64,000 bases of DNA from Anthonomus grandis grandis. Taxonomy: Eukaryota > Arthropoda > Insecta > Coleoptera > Curculionidae. This document shows, piece by piece, positions 1 through 10,600 of the stretch. The stretch spans positions 33,185,690 to 33,249,689 of the forward strand of contig NC_065549.1 of assembly GCF_022605725.1 (NCBI RefSeq), in the 5' to 3' direction. Within the stretch, counting starts at the first letter, position 1. Each line of letters opens with the position of its first letter. The position numbers and the translations under genes were made by a program. The notes beneath the pieces are model-generated. The model worked only from the letters and a program-made list of their open reading frames with translations. It was not told the origin of the DNA and ran no database searches.

Positions 1-242
1 CGCCTTGAGTGCTGCTCCTGGGAATCTACCATGCGTAATAAAGTTTTATTAGCTATGCGTAGATCGTTAACTTCTTTTTTTGTCGATGAAAGTTCCTGTT
101 CCATTTTGTTTAATTTTTCCTTAAATTTTTCCTCTATCTTCCCAAAAATGCCATCGACCAATTTCTGATAAAATTCGCCGCTCTGAGATTCCTCGGCAAA
201 CACCTTTCTAATGGATTCCAGGTCTCCACGACTTAATACCAT
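1..242 (-). CDS. ORF1 protein of LINE1, N-terminal part
   Basis: An open frame of about 80 codons from an ATG at 242 runs off the left edge with no stop. The visible protein starts MVLSRGDLESIRK, is rich in charged residues with heptad-like spacing (coiled coil, about residues 25-75) and ends near DSQEQHSR. The ORF1 of LINE10 (50613) starts MGLSSADLREIK and has DSQEQSLR at the corresponding place, which supports the start and family. Proteins of this type form RNA-binding trimers in LINE ribonucleoproteins (family knowledge). The RNA-binding part lies outside the window. No break is seen in the visible part. Confidence 0.75.
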   Translation of the reverse strand, partial: MVLSRGDLESIRKVFAEESQSGEFYQKLVDGIFGKIEEKFKEKLNKMEQELSSTKKEVNDLRIANKTLLRMVDSQEQHSR

Positions 243-374
243 GGTAGCTGAACTAGTGTTACTAGATAGAATTCGCAATAAAATATATTCTTACAAATCT
301 TTTACTAGGAAAACTTATTAAAAATTTGAGGACAGAGGCACGCACCGTTTGTTTATTCAAGGAGCGCCATCTGA
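1..374 (-). mobile_element. LINE1: 5' end of a non-LTR retrotransposon, cut by window edge
   Basis: Minus-strand element that enters from the left edge. It holds a short 5' UTR (243 to about 374) and the start of ORF1. The presumed 5' end, read on the minus strand, has CAGATGGCGCT followed some 35 bases later by TCCTCAAAT. LINE10 at 50412 starts in the same way (CAGATGGCGCT, then GCTCCTCAAAT), so the two are related families and the shared block marks the true 5' end. The exact first base is uncertain by a few nucleotides. Confidence 0.7.
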
Positions 375-2573
375 GAGTTTAGTACCAAATCAGTCTGTGG
401 AAGTAACAGTATTGAGCCAAAGCACGTTTAATAGTACGCTAGGTACAAAAAGCTACAGGCATGACTCGTACCAGTGTCCAAGATATGCAAGACGACTGGC
501 ACTTTACACCTTTAACAACGTTGGTAACAAAATTGACACAAACAAAACCCAATATACAAATGACCCCTGTAACACGCTGAAATGCCATATATCCCAATAG
601 TATCTATGGCAACTTCTCAGGCCGCACAAAGAGTAAGTATATGTCAACATTGCTGTGTCAATTTTTGTTATAACTTAAATTTCCATAGTAGACGATCGAC
701 TACAAATGAGTTTAATAGCAATTTGCTCGTAAAACGACGGACATATTCAATGTGCATTCGTTGATCTCAATGTAAACGCGCCTTCCTTATTTATGTTTTA
801 AAATTTCGCAATCTATTTTGAATTCGTTAGCAAGTCGTTTGGGTAAATTTTTATTTACAGTGAATAAGTCACAGAAAGTAAAATTTCGCTTAACCATAGA
901 TTGGAGACAGCGGGTTTTGAAATTATACTAAAAGAAGACGTGTTACGTGGGCTTTTCCAGTTGAGAAAGATCGTACCGGATCAAGTGTGAGAGTTGAAAT
1001 CTATCTATAATCGGACAGTTTGTCAGTTATTATACAGTACATAGTTTAGACGTAGATGTTGTTAGCATAGTTTACAATTGTTGTGGTTGGAACTAAAGAG
1101 CAAGAAAGAACTTTCCAAATAATGTTAGTGTAGTTTAATACTTAAAGTTAATTAGGTTCTAGGTTGTTTGTATGTTTTATTTTTGTATTTTACTTTTATT
1201 CTCTAAATTGGCTGCACCTTCTATAATTGTTGAACCCACAATCCATAAATGAAGTCTTATACTTATATCCTGTATATAAAACAACTCACAAAACAAAACT
1301 TTGCTTGTATGAATTTGCACTTAAATATAAATTATACGCATCAACATCTGTATATCCTAAGGGAAGGTATAGAATAATCTTATGTAGGCGACCCTCTATA
1401 CAAAAACATAATTTTAATCAAAATTAATATTGACCCACAGTTCCATTATTTGCAGAGAACCATTTAAAACTTATGAGTATTTCAAATTTCAAAAGTGATA
1501 GAACTTTTATATTAACTTTATCTAAAAATCCCGCACAGTTTGTGTGAGCCTTTCCCAATACGTAACTTTACAAACTACTCACATGCTGAGAAAAGAAAAC
1601 TATAAGAACTGACTTTTTAAATTTTCAGAACTACTTTGTTAAAGTCTAAAAGTACGAAGAAGAAAAAGGAGAACTTTAGCGAGTTATTAAATTTTGGATA
1701 TATGGCATTTTGTTTGAACTTTTAAGGGCCCTAACACGCGAGTCATCGAAAAGAGTTAAAGTGCCATAAATCTTGTAGTAGATTTTTGAGTATAAAAATA
1801 AATAAAATAAGCGAATTCCTAAATACAAGCTACAATACATATAACGTAGTGTAGTGTAGAAGTATTAGTTTATTAATTTAATGCATTTATCGAAAAGCAA
1901 TTTATTACTAGTGTACTTAAGATTAGAGTAATAATATTCTTATAGTAATATTATTATTAATAATATAACGAAAATAAACCAGGTTCATACCACGACTTTA
2001 TTGAGCTACTTGATCAGAACTGTTAAACTCTATATAATTTCTTTGACATCAATTTTGCTAATTGCTCTAAATGTTCAGGTTTGATAATGAAGGTAAACAT
2101 AAGCTTAATATAAGATTGGTGTTTTCCAACTAGCGCAGACTTTCTCGCGTGGCTTGTGTATATTAGTAGAAATTACTTTAATCTAGATGCAAAAGTTTGG
2201 ACCCGATATATCACCGGTATATTGATTTCCCATCGGGACCCTACTACTGCTGGGTAGTAGAGCATCCCATATTTCAGCTTGTGAACTCATGTTTAGATTT
2301 TGTCGTATTATTCGTTACTGGGTTAAAATTCATTGTGTTTGATTGTATACAGTAAAAGATATTAAATATACAGTAACATAATATTTAATACTACAATAAC
2401 TATATAGCAATATTCAAATTTTAAGAGAGTTATAATATTTATTTGGGAGAAAAATTTTAATAACCTTGCAATAAAAAAGAACCATTAGTTACATTTGATC
2501 ATTCACTTAGAATATATATTAAATGCGTTACAAGATATGTTACAAGCGGAAGCTAGAAACAAATATATTAATA
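375..2573. other. AT-rich stretch without a supported gene
   Basis: No transposon protein, RNA gene or convincing long frame is seen. Short frames at 349-600, 582-764 and 1227-1427 lack recognisable domains. One weak candidate is a 17-codon stretch from ATG 582 that runs into a strong donor-like GTAAGTAT at 633-640, reported as a finding. A small inverted repeat, CTACTAC and GTAGTAG, lies at 2241-2259. The right boundary is where Gypsy1 LTR homology begins. Confidence 0.4.
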
Positions 2574-2901
2574 TGTCGTAGTGGCTGCTAAACGTCAAGC
2601 CTTATCGAGCTTGGGTGGAATCGCGGAGAATGCCGAATGTATTCTCGGGAAAGTACCGAAGTGATGGAAGTGCTGCTTGCACACACGGGACTGAGGCAGT
2701 CACGATTTGGCATTACCGTCGAGATCACCGCGTTTAGCGATAAGCCAATCTATTTTATTTCTGTATTTTGTTTATTCGAAATAATTATTATTCGTGGACA
2801 GTTAGTTTGTGACTTTATAGTAGATACTTAGTTAATAAAGTTTTGTGCAAAGACAGTGTGTTTCAATTATGGCTGACAAACCCTCAGAGAGTCTTCCGGC
2901 A
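2574..2901 (+). repeat. 5' LTR of Gypsy1 (5' truncated)
   Basis: This matches 6731-7073 closely, starting with TGTCGTAGTGGCTGC. The 3' copy has 14 more bases upstream, beginning TGTCAGTATGGCCG, which is the likely true LTR start, so this copy is truncated. A TTAATAAAG near 2832 may serve as polyadenylation signal. The similarity does not stop before gag: it continues through an ATG at 2869 and ends at about CCGGCA (2896-2901). Either the first gag codons lie inside the LTR, or the downstream copy belongs to a tandem element. Confidence 0.85.
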
Positions 2902-4300
2902 TCAGAAGTGGAATCTGGATCTGCTCATCCATAAAGCAATGAGACTGGAGAAGATAAGTGGAGATACTTGCTTGAGCAACAAAATAGATATTTTATGGCT
3001 TTATTTAAAACGCTAAAGCCAAAGGAAACGCCCAATGATATTTATCTACCTAAATTCGACTGACGGCAAAAACGCTGACGCGCAATCCTGGTTGGCAACA
3101 GCAGATATCTGCATGGCTCAAGAAACGCTTAATGGGGCTCCGCTTATGATTGTGCTGAGCAAAGCATTTAAAGGTCAGGCCTCGAATTGGCTATCGCAAA
3201 TATCTTATGCTGGTATGACTTGGACCGAATTTAAGGATATTTTTTCCGCAAGATATTGCGATAATGAAACCACAGCGGCATCTCTAATCAATTTAAACAA
3301 TGGTATGCCCAAAGACGGAGAATATTTGGCTGCGTATGGTGCTGAACAAATGACAACACTTATGGCACGATGGAAAAAGCTAACAATTGAGGAAATTGCA
3401 GTGGCCACCGTTCTTGCACATATTTCCCAATTTGAGCCACGCGTTAGGCGAATTTCCTACACAACAAATGTAGTAGGTTGCAACAAGAACTATTAGCAGT
3501 GTCATTCTCAAAAAAAAAGAACGAATCCAACGATCGCGATGGGCCTGATCTTAAGAGATTTAAACCACCCGTGCCATTGCAAATAAAATGTTATTTTTGT
3601 GGGAAAATGGGACGCAAATCGTCCGTGTATCGCGCAAAAGGTGGGCAACCCAGCGGGTCAAAATCAACACATGGAATGGCAATAAAAGGAATGACATCAC
3701 CAACAATGGGAAAATCACCAACAATAAAGCCAAACCTCACCTGTTTCAAATGCAACGAAGTGGGACACTTTGCCTCTAACTGCTCTAAATTTAAGAGCAA
3801 ACAAGGAAGTAGCAGCGGAGCAGGACCATCACACGAGAGACGAGTAGACATGTGTTTGATAAACACGCCAATGGAGACTCTGCGTCACCACGGTGAGTCA
3901 TTTTCATTTTGTTATGATTCGGGAGCTGAATGTTCACTTATTAAAGAATCTGTATCTATTAAATTAAGTGGCCAGCGCATTAATAATGTTATTATCATGG
4001 CCGGTATCGGAAAAACTAGCGTAAAAAGTACTTTACAAATTTTAAGTGCTGTTGAGATCGATATCATTTGCCTCGAAGTATTATTTCACGTATTCCCTGA
4101 CTATTGCTTGCGTCGTGATATTATGATAGGCCGTGATATTTTAAGCCAAAGCATTACTGTTTATATGAGCATAAAGGAGATAAAATTGAGTAAGGTCAAT
4201 TTTGTCAACGTATGCATTAGAAATAAACCTGATGTTATTGATTTTGAAAATATCGCTGCTGATGTAGAAATAAATCTTAAACAACAGTTGATTTTATTTT
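2869..4300 (+). pseudogene. Gypsy1 gag with zinc knuckle and protease, broken
   Basis: Translation from ATG 2869 gives MADKPSES, a stop at 2932, a further open stretch, then a frameshift near 3035-3060. The following 150 codons have the capsid-like run NADAQSWLATADICMAQETL. After another frameshift (about 3480) come a degraded CCHC box (CYFCGKMGRKSSVYR, His and last Cys lost), an intact one (CFKCNEVGHFASNC, about 3741-3785) and the protease centre YDSGAECSL (about 3913-3940). Gag packages the RNA; the protease cuts the polyprotein. Three breaks make this a relic. Confidence 0.82.
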
Positions 4301-4303
4301 TTT

Positions 4304-5125
4304 TTGAATAATTTTAAAGATTACTTTACAAAAGGGATTCCTAAACGCCGTGTTATTACAGACCCTATGAAAATTCGACTAAAAGATCCAAATAGGACGG
4401 TTTGTCGACGACCGTATAGGTTAAGTCCGGAAGAGCGTCAAATTGTACAAAATAAAATTGAAGAATTGTTAGATGCGAATGTAATTCGTCCTAGTTCATC
4501 TCCATTTGCAAGTCCCATTTTATTTGTTAAAAAAAAGGATGGTTTAGATCGTATGTGTGTCGACTATAGGGAATTAAACGAGAATACAATTCCAGATAGG
4601 TTTCCTCTGCCTTTAATTTCGGATCAAATTGCTAAGTTACATGGTGGACATTATTTTACGAACTTAGACATGGCAAGTGGGTTCCATCAGATTCCCGTGC
4701 ATGAAGACTCAGTCGAATTGCATACTGACGCTAGTTCGATTGGTTATGGTGCAATATTGATGCAGAAAAGTAATGATAAACTTTGCGTAGTTGCTTATTT
4801 CAGTAAAAGGACTACTGCTGCAGAATCAAAATACCATTCGTATGAGTTAGAAACACTCGCAGTTTTCAACTCGGTACAGGATTTCTGACAATATCTTTTT
4901 GGGCGGAGATCTACGATAATAATTGACTGTAACTCCTTGCAATCTTCTCGTAAAAAGCTTGATCTTACCCCGCGAATACATAGGTGGTGGGCATTTTTAC
5001 AATCATTCGATTTTGATATTATTCAACAGGATGGTAAACGAATGTGTCATGTTGACTTCTTTTCAAGAAATCCATTACCAATACCCAAAACACATTGTTT
5101 TGAAAAGGTCGAACAAAAGATTATT
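4304..5125 (+). pseudogene. Gypsy1 reverse transcriptase and RNase H, catalytic core deleted
   Basis: The frame starts in the RT fingers (RRPYRLSPEERQIVQNKIEE, SSPFASPILFVKKKDG, MCVDYRELN) and reaches LDMASGFHQIPVHEDSVE near 4715. It then jumps straight to the RNase H motif LHTDASSIGYGAIL. The intervening part of a normal Gypsy pol, about 200 residues with the YxDD active site and thumb, is missing although the frame stays open. A stop (TGA) at 4886-4888 interrupts RNase H, which resumes in the same frame to DFFSRNPLP. The enzyme would be dead even without the stop. Confidence 0.85.
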
Positions 5126-6311
5126 AACATAGCCGACTTATCTGATAATCGGCTTCTCGCAGAACAACTACGCGATAGTGAAATTCTAAACCTAATTAAC
5201 GAAAACAAATTAAATGACGATAAAGCAAAAGCCTACGAGGTAAGATCAGGCATTTTACATCGTAAAATTCAAAGGAACGGAAAAACGCGTTGTTTACCAA
5301 TTATTCCTCGCGCGTTTCGCTGGTCCGTTATTATTAATGTTCACGAATCTATGATGCACCTTGGATGGGAAAAGACCCTGGAGAACTGGTACACGATCTA
5401 TACTGGTTTGAATATATGTCAAAATATGTTCGAAAAATCGTTGAAAATTGTATAACATGCGCAGTATCCAAATCACGTCCCAGCAGAGTTCAGTCTGAAT
5501 TGCATCCCATACTAAAAGTCGGAATTCCATGGCACACCGTTCACATTGATGCTACCGGAAAATTAAGCGGTAAAAGCAATAAAAAAGAGTATGTTTTCTT
5601 TTTAATTGATGGCTTTACTAAATTTGTTTTGCTGATTCATACGTTTAATATAGACACCATAAATAGTATTAGCCTAATAGAATTATCGCTGATCAAGGTC
5701 GTTATTTCGCTAGTAAAGAATTCCGTGAGTTTTGTTAAAATAGTAATATCGCATTACATTTAATCGCGACCGGCAGTTCTCGGGCAAATGGTCAGGTAGA
5801 ACGGATTATGAGTACTTTGAAAAATATACTAACGGCAGTAGAAACTAGTAACGATCGTTCTTGGCAAGATGCACTTCCCTATGTACAGTTAGCTTTAAAT
5901 AGCTCTGTTAGCAGAGTAACGAAATGTAGTTCTTTGGGATTAATGATTGGAAAAGTCGCTATACCACTTGATTTAAAGACAAATGATGATCAAAATTATG
6001 AAATTGATATTGCTAAAATTAGAAAACAAGCTGAAGATAATATTGCAAAAAATAGTTTGATATCACTATAAGCAAAAGTTACTAAATTTTCTATCGCTGA
6101 TTATGTGTTATTACATAATGAAGAACGAAACCAAACCAAGCTTGATCCGAAGTATAGAGGTTCCTTTAAAGTAATTGAATTACTAGATGGCGATAGATAT
6201 GTTTTAAAAAATCTAAAAGCTAATCGAACGTATGCTCATGATCGGTTACGTAAATTGCCAGAAAACTATGCTTATCATGAAGACAATTTAACAAATTCAG
6301 ACACAGATTGA
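5126..6311 (+). pseudogene. Gypsy1 integrase, frameshifted
   Basis: The His-Cys zinc domain is visible as VHESMMH (near 5340) and, after a frameshift at about 5380, CITC (about 5452-5463). The first catalytic Asp is in VHIDATGKL (about 5540). The second lies in a DQGRYFASKEF stretch near 5692 in another frame, and the Glu in RANGQVER (about 5782). A C-terminal domain follows (ALPYVQLALNSS; DPKYRGSFKVIELLDGDRYVL) with a stop near 6069 and an end at 6311. At least three breaks. The catalytic D, D and E residues themselves are all still readable. Confidence 0.82.
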
Positions 6312-6716
6312 AACCTAATAATTTAAAAATTATTATTGTATTTTGATTTTTGGTAAAATTATTTTGTTGTTTTATTATTAGTCTTATGTAGGTAGCAACT
6401 ATTTACTAGATGTAAGTGGTGAATGAAATATTAGATTTAAATCATGGTTGTGTTATCACTAAAAAAAATTATGATATCTTTCACTGGACTTAAGTGAAAA
6501 TGATTGGGTATCACTGGATGGAGGTGATAATATTATCTTTCACTGGATTTAGGTGAAAACGATTTTCATTAGATGGGGGTGATAATGATTTAAAATAATG
6601 TTTAATTATGTTAAATTTGAGTAATTTTTTTTAAGAAAGTCAGAATGACCGAACGATTTTTTTTCCTGTTATCAAAATTTTCTTGTTATAGCTGAGACAC
6701 ACGAGGACGTGTGATC
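6312..6716 (+). other. Gypsy1 3' untranslated region
   Basis: This non-coding stretch lies between the integrase stop and the 3' LTR. It includes the tandem repeat listed separately and, just before the LTR, CACACGAGGACGTGTGATC. A related CCGAGGACGGAAAT precedes the LTR of Gypsy2 at 45180, so this position probably holds the plus-strand priming region, although it is a poor purine tract. Confidence 0.55.
6475..6590 (+). repeat. Two-copy tandem repeat of about 60 bp with hairpin potential
   Basis: Two units read TCTTTCACTGGACTTAAGTG, a short spacer and CACTGGATGGAGGTGATAAT; then TCTTTCACTGGATTTAGGTG and a diverged second half (CATTAGATGGGGGTGATAAT). Each unit contains TTTCACTGGA...AGGTGAAA and ATCACT...GGTGATA arms that can fold into short hairpins. 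It lies in the Gypsy1 3' UTR. Confidence 0.75.
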
Positions 6717-7073
6717 TGTCAGTATGGCCGTGTCGTAGTGGCTGCTAAACGTCAAGCCTTATCAAGCTTAGGTGGAATCGCGGAGAATGCCGAATGTATT
6801 CTCGGGGAAGTACCGAAGTGATGGAAGTGCTGCTTGCACACACGGGACTGAGGCAGTCACGATTTGGCATTACCGTCGAGATCATTGCGTTTAGCGATAA
6901 GCCAATCCTTTTTTATTTCTGTATTTTTACAACTGTATTTTGTTTATTCGAAATAATTATTATTCGTGGACAGTTAGTTTGTGACTTTATAGTAGATACT
7001 TAGTTAATAAAGTTTTGTGCAAAGACAGTGTGTTTTGATTATGGCTGACAAACCCTCAGAGAGTCCTCCGACA
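6717..7073 (+). repeat. 3' LTR of Gypsy1
   Basis: The likely LTR begins TGTCAGTATGGCCG and ends near CCGACA at 7073, about 357 bp and with TG...CA ends. It repeats the 5' LTR including the ATGGCTGACAAACCC gag start at 7041. The sequence after 7073 is unrelated to Gypsy1 and belongs to PLE1. Confidence 0.82.
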
Positions 7074-8730
7074 AATATAATCAGAAATTATTTAAATTCC
7101 ATAAATCACATTGAGAACATTCTGAAAACGAGTCTCATAAATATATTCTTGGTAGAAGCATTAAATTTGAAGAGTTTTTTAAACGAAATAAAGAAAACGT
7201 ACATATATTAAAGGCTGATAAAGGTAACGCAACAGTGGTTATCGACAAAGATGATTATGTTTAAAAAGCTATGTCTATACTTAATGACAGACACGTATAA
7301 AATCCGTAAAAAGAACCCCACTCTATTAGTTCAAATAAAAATAATAAATTAATAGATTCCATAGTAACAAATAGTTATAGTATAAGTAAAGAAGAACGAA
7401 AAAATCTAAAAACAACTGCAGCAGTACCACTCAAAGTTATTTCTCTGGATGGCATCTCTCTTTTTACGAATATTCCTACTGAAAATTTCCTAGTAAAAAA
7501 TATAATAATTAAACAATGGATGTGTTTATATGCTTTTATAAGCCATACGAATGTAAACTTATTATCAACATTGGATCTACATATAAATAAGTATTTAAAT
7601 ATGACAAACGAAAAGAAACAGTTGTTTCGCGGAAGAAACATTTATCATTAAGCAAGGCCTAGCAAATAAATCTCATTATTATTAATAAGCATATTTGTTT
7701 GAAACGCTATTAATCTTTTTTAAGTTAACCACATTGTCATAGATAGTGATGTAACAGGTACAGATCTAATAAAATAATATATGTAACAACTTTCTAAATA
7801 TATTACTAAACAAACTAAAAATAAATATTATAGTAAACAAATAAACTTTAATAAGAATGCTCTTAAAAAATTATGGCGAGATGGGTACAATGGGTTTATA
7901 AATCAAACCAATAAAATAAAACCACATATTAAAAATATTTAAATTGAAAATGAGATGATAATTAAAGAAAATAATATATATATATATATTTAAAATATTT
8001 AATAAGTTTGTTTGCAATAATGGAAAAAAAGTCTAGTAAAATTATAGAAAAGCTCTTATCTGCTTAAAGAAAAAGTGACAAATTGTTAATAAATGTTTTT
8101 TTTAAGCTGCTTAATAACCCAGGAAATAATAAAATTAATTAACTTTTTAAAAGACGATTTATCTTGGGTAAAAAATTATATTACCACTAAATTATTTAAA
8201 GATTCTATTTCTACTACCGTGAGTCAAGTACTTACTTTACACACATCCCAGGGTTAAATAAAAAATTTTACTCAATAATGCCAAAGAAAGTTATTTGATA
8301 TTTAATTTGTCAAATTTTTTAAGGTTTGTTTTACGCACTAGTGCGTAAATATTTTTTTTTTGGTTTTTTTTTTATAATTTCTTCGGCAGTAGACAAAATT
8401 TTGTATGTTACACGTATGTAACGTATGACAAATTTTTCATTCATAAAAAAAGGATCATTTTACATACTTGTTACATAAAAAACTGTATTACTATTTGTTA
8501 AAAGGTTTGCTTGGTGAGTCTATGATATTGCGCTCTACTTTTTTAAATTTTTTGTTTTTATTTTTATAATTATAACCTAAAAATTATTTTTTTTTAAATT
8601 AATTTTTTTTAACTGATATTTTTGATTTTAAGCTGGATAATACTTTAGCTAGAGCAAAACACGTGTAACCATTTATTTTATGTTGTAAGAACGTAACTGT
8701 ATATTTTCTTTGTTTTTGTTTACTAACACA
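7074..8730 (+). mobile_element. PLE1: decayed Penelope-like element
   Basis: Broken frames at 7150-7260 read KENVHILKADKGNATVVIDK, the conserved N-terminal block of Penelope-like reverse transcriptases, and at 7437-7490 SLDGISLFTNIPTE, the RT motif with the first catalytic Asp. The rest, to about 8600, is too decayed to read, with many stops. The 3' end at 8632-8725 matches the terminal motif of the other Penelope-like copies in this window (GAGCAAAACACGTGTA and TGTTGTAAGAACGTAACTGT), which fixes the orientation and right end. It abuts the Gypsy1 3' LTR on the left. Confidence 0.75.
8632..8679 (+). ncRNA. Degenerate hammerhead-like motif of PLE1
   Basis: CTGGATAA, TAGCTAGAGC, AAAA and CACGTGTA line up with CTGATGAT, GAATAGAGC, GAAA and CACGTGTA of the better copy at 61122. 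The core boxes are mutated (CTGATGA to CTGGATA; GAAA to AAAA), so no activity is expected. It is useful as an old copy of the same terminal sequence. Confidence 0.5.
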
Positions 8731-8734
8731 TGTT

Positions 8735-9500
8735 GTTAATGGAACGTTTTCTTCAGGAAAATTTTAAATGTTTGAAGATTTCCTTTTACTACCTTGTGTT
8801 CAAGAAAGGCGATCAAACAAATACTAAAAGGTATCGACCTAATTCGTTACTACACTTTAACAAAAATATATGGGAGAAGTGTCTAAGCGATAAATGGCTG
8901 CCTTTTTTCTGATAATCCGGAGTTCGACAAGATAAAAATACGGGGGATGCTTTATTTAAACTAAGCAGTTTTTAATTTAATAAAACTTTAAAAAATGCAT
9001 ATTTATAGGCTTACTTAAAGCGTTCGATACGGTTTCACATAAAATTGTTTAAGAAATTATAAACGGCATAGGTATATGAATAGTGGCTTTAGGACAAAAA
9101 TTCAAATCATATTTAAAAGAGAACATAGAAATTTTTAAATAATACAAATAGTTTCCGTTAAGTTGTATAGACAGGCTTCCTACAGAGAACCGTATTTGGT
9201 TTGTTGCTTTTTTTGATATATATTAATGATATCGGTGATCTTTTAGTAAATGAAAAAGTTATACTCTATGCGCATGATACGATAGTGTGATTTTCGGCAG
9301 ACAGTGAAAGAAAGTATATACTAAAGAAAAAGCTGGTATTTGAATTATTTAAAAATGGTTAAACGAAAATGTTTTTTTTTCAAGAACCTTGGCTGATCAA
9401 CTTTCAGTAGACTTAACTCAGTACATCATATTAAATGTGATAACGTTCGCCCAAATTGCCTGCATCACATATTTAAAAAATTAATGAAAGATTTAGGCAT
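8735..9500 (+). pseudogene. LINE2: decayed non-LTR reverse transcriptase
   Basis: The frame from 8730 reads VFKKGDQTNTKRYRPNSLL, the fingers motif of Jockey/CR1-type reverse transcriptases (usual form VFKKGD...NYRPISLL). After a stop at 8912 short matches continue in changing frames: FRQDKNTGDALFKL, LLKAFDTVSHKI (usual DLSKAFDTVSH), and near 9260 LYAHDTIV in place of YADDT. It stops where LINE3 begins, and since LINE3 repeats the same domain these are two separate insertions. Many breaks; long dead. Confidence 0.7.
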
Positions 9501-9504
9501 AATA

Positions 9505-10600
9505 TCGAATAAATTTCTTAAGAAATTTCTTCAGGCAACAATTTTCTGTGATTTTTCTAAAGCCTTTGATTGTGTTAATCATGACATCTTATTAAAAAAG
9601 TTGCAATATTACGGGTTCAGAGGAGCGCCTTTTGAATGGTTTAAGTCGTATCTCAGTAACAGAAGTCAAGCTGTGAGAATTGATTCGACTATGTCTTCTT
9701 GCAAGCCAATACAAAGTGGAGTGCCTCAAGATGCCGTACTTGGCCCTATTTTGTTTCTTATCTTCATCAATGACATTGCTAATCTAAATATTAACGGTAA
9801 AGTCTGTCTATTTGCTGATGATACTAGTTTTACCTGGAGTAATCCGGATATTTCTACACTTCATAGAACCGTATCAAGTGATTTAACTACTATCAAATCA
9901 TGGTGCGACTCTAATCTCTTTTGTCTCAACATTTCCAAAACTAACATGTTGTCCAATAAAAATACCTTGCAATCTTTTGTACTTGGTAACGCAACAATTG
10001 ACGAAGTTGATTCTGTAAAGTTTTTAGGGCTAACTGTTGACAACTCGTTAAAATAGGACGTACATATTGACTCCTTATCAAGAAAATTAAGTTCCGCTTG
10101 TTTTATGTTAAGATCAATTTCTAAGGAGCTTAGCCTGTCTACTTCTAGAACAGTTTATTTTGCCCTTTTTGAATCGCACCTTCGATACGCCCTTCTATTC
10201 TGGGGTACATGTAGTGCAACTCAATTTGGCCGTATTTTTAGACTACAAAAGAGAACTTTACGTTATGCACTGAGACTTAATTACAGAAGTCATTGCCAGC
10301 ATTTCTTCAAAAAATTTCAAATATTAACTTTTCCATCTTTATTCATATTTGAGTCCGTTTGTCTAATACGCAAACACGGTTCAGCATCTGATAGGCCTTC
10401 CCATAGTTATCCACTTAGAAACACGAAACATGATCTATACCTGCCTACCCCACATTCAGAGTTGGTCAAAAGTTCCATATTATATAATGCAAAAAAAATG
10501 CACAATCACATCTTTTTTTGCATTTCGTAAAGCATTAAAAGCAGTCTTACTGGAGAGAGCTTTTTACACATTTAACGATTTTTTATTTTGTAATCATTGA
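9505..10600 (+). pseudogene. LINE3 reverse transcriptase, one stop and one frameshift
   Basis: RT motifs appear in order: FCDFSKAFDCVNHDILL (about 9550), the GVPQD block (usual GVPQGSVLGP; here GVPQDAVLGP) near 9720 and LFADDTSF (about 9808-9831) with both catalytic Asp. A TAG at 10054-10056 interrupts one continuous frame. The thumb and C-terminal region follow (FALFESHLRYALLFWGTC). At a T run near 10508 the frame shifts; the original end is probably TGA 10598-10600 after an AFRKALKAVLLERAF stretch. The Gly to Asp change in the PQG loop is a further defect. Confidence 0.82.

Larger units (their letters stand above)
2574..7073 (+). mobile_element. Gypsy1: Ty3/Gypsy LTR retrotransposon, decayed
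   Basis: Two direct repeats (2574-2901 and 6717-7073) flank a region with gag, zinc knuckle, aspartic protease, reverse transcriptase, RNase H and integrase in the Ty3/Gypsy order. The frames are interrupted by stops and frameshifts, and a large in-frame deletion removes the catalytic half of the reverse transcriptase, so the copy cannot move by itself. The 5' LTR lacks the first 14 bases present in the 3' LTR. The right end abuts PLE1. The LTRs differ at several positions and by a 15-base indel near 6928, so the insertion is not recent. Confidence 0.88.

Noticed and set aside
349..764. Two small overlapping open frames (83 and 60 codons)
   Set aside because: No domain and no supporting signal except the donor-like site reported as a weak finding; lengths are expected by chance.
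1227..1427. 66-codon open frame
   Set aside because: Low complexity, no recognisable domain, no related copy in the window.
2637..2831. 64-codon frame in the Gypsy1 LTR, repeated at 6794
   Set aside because: It is repeated only because the LTR is; the end differs by an indel and it has no domain.
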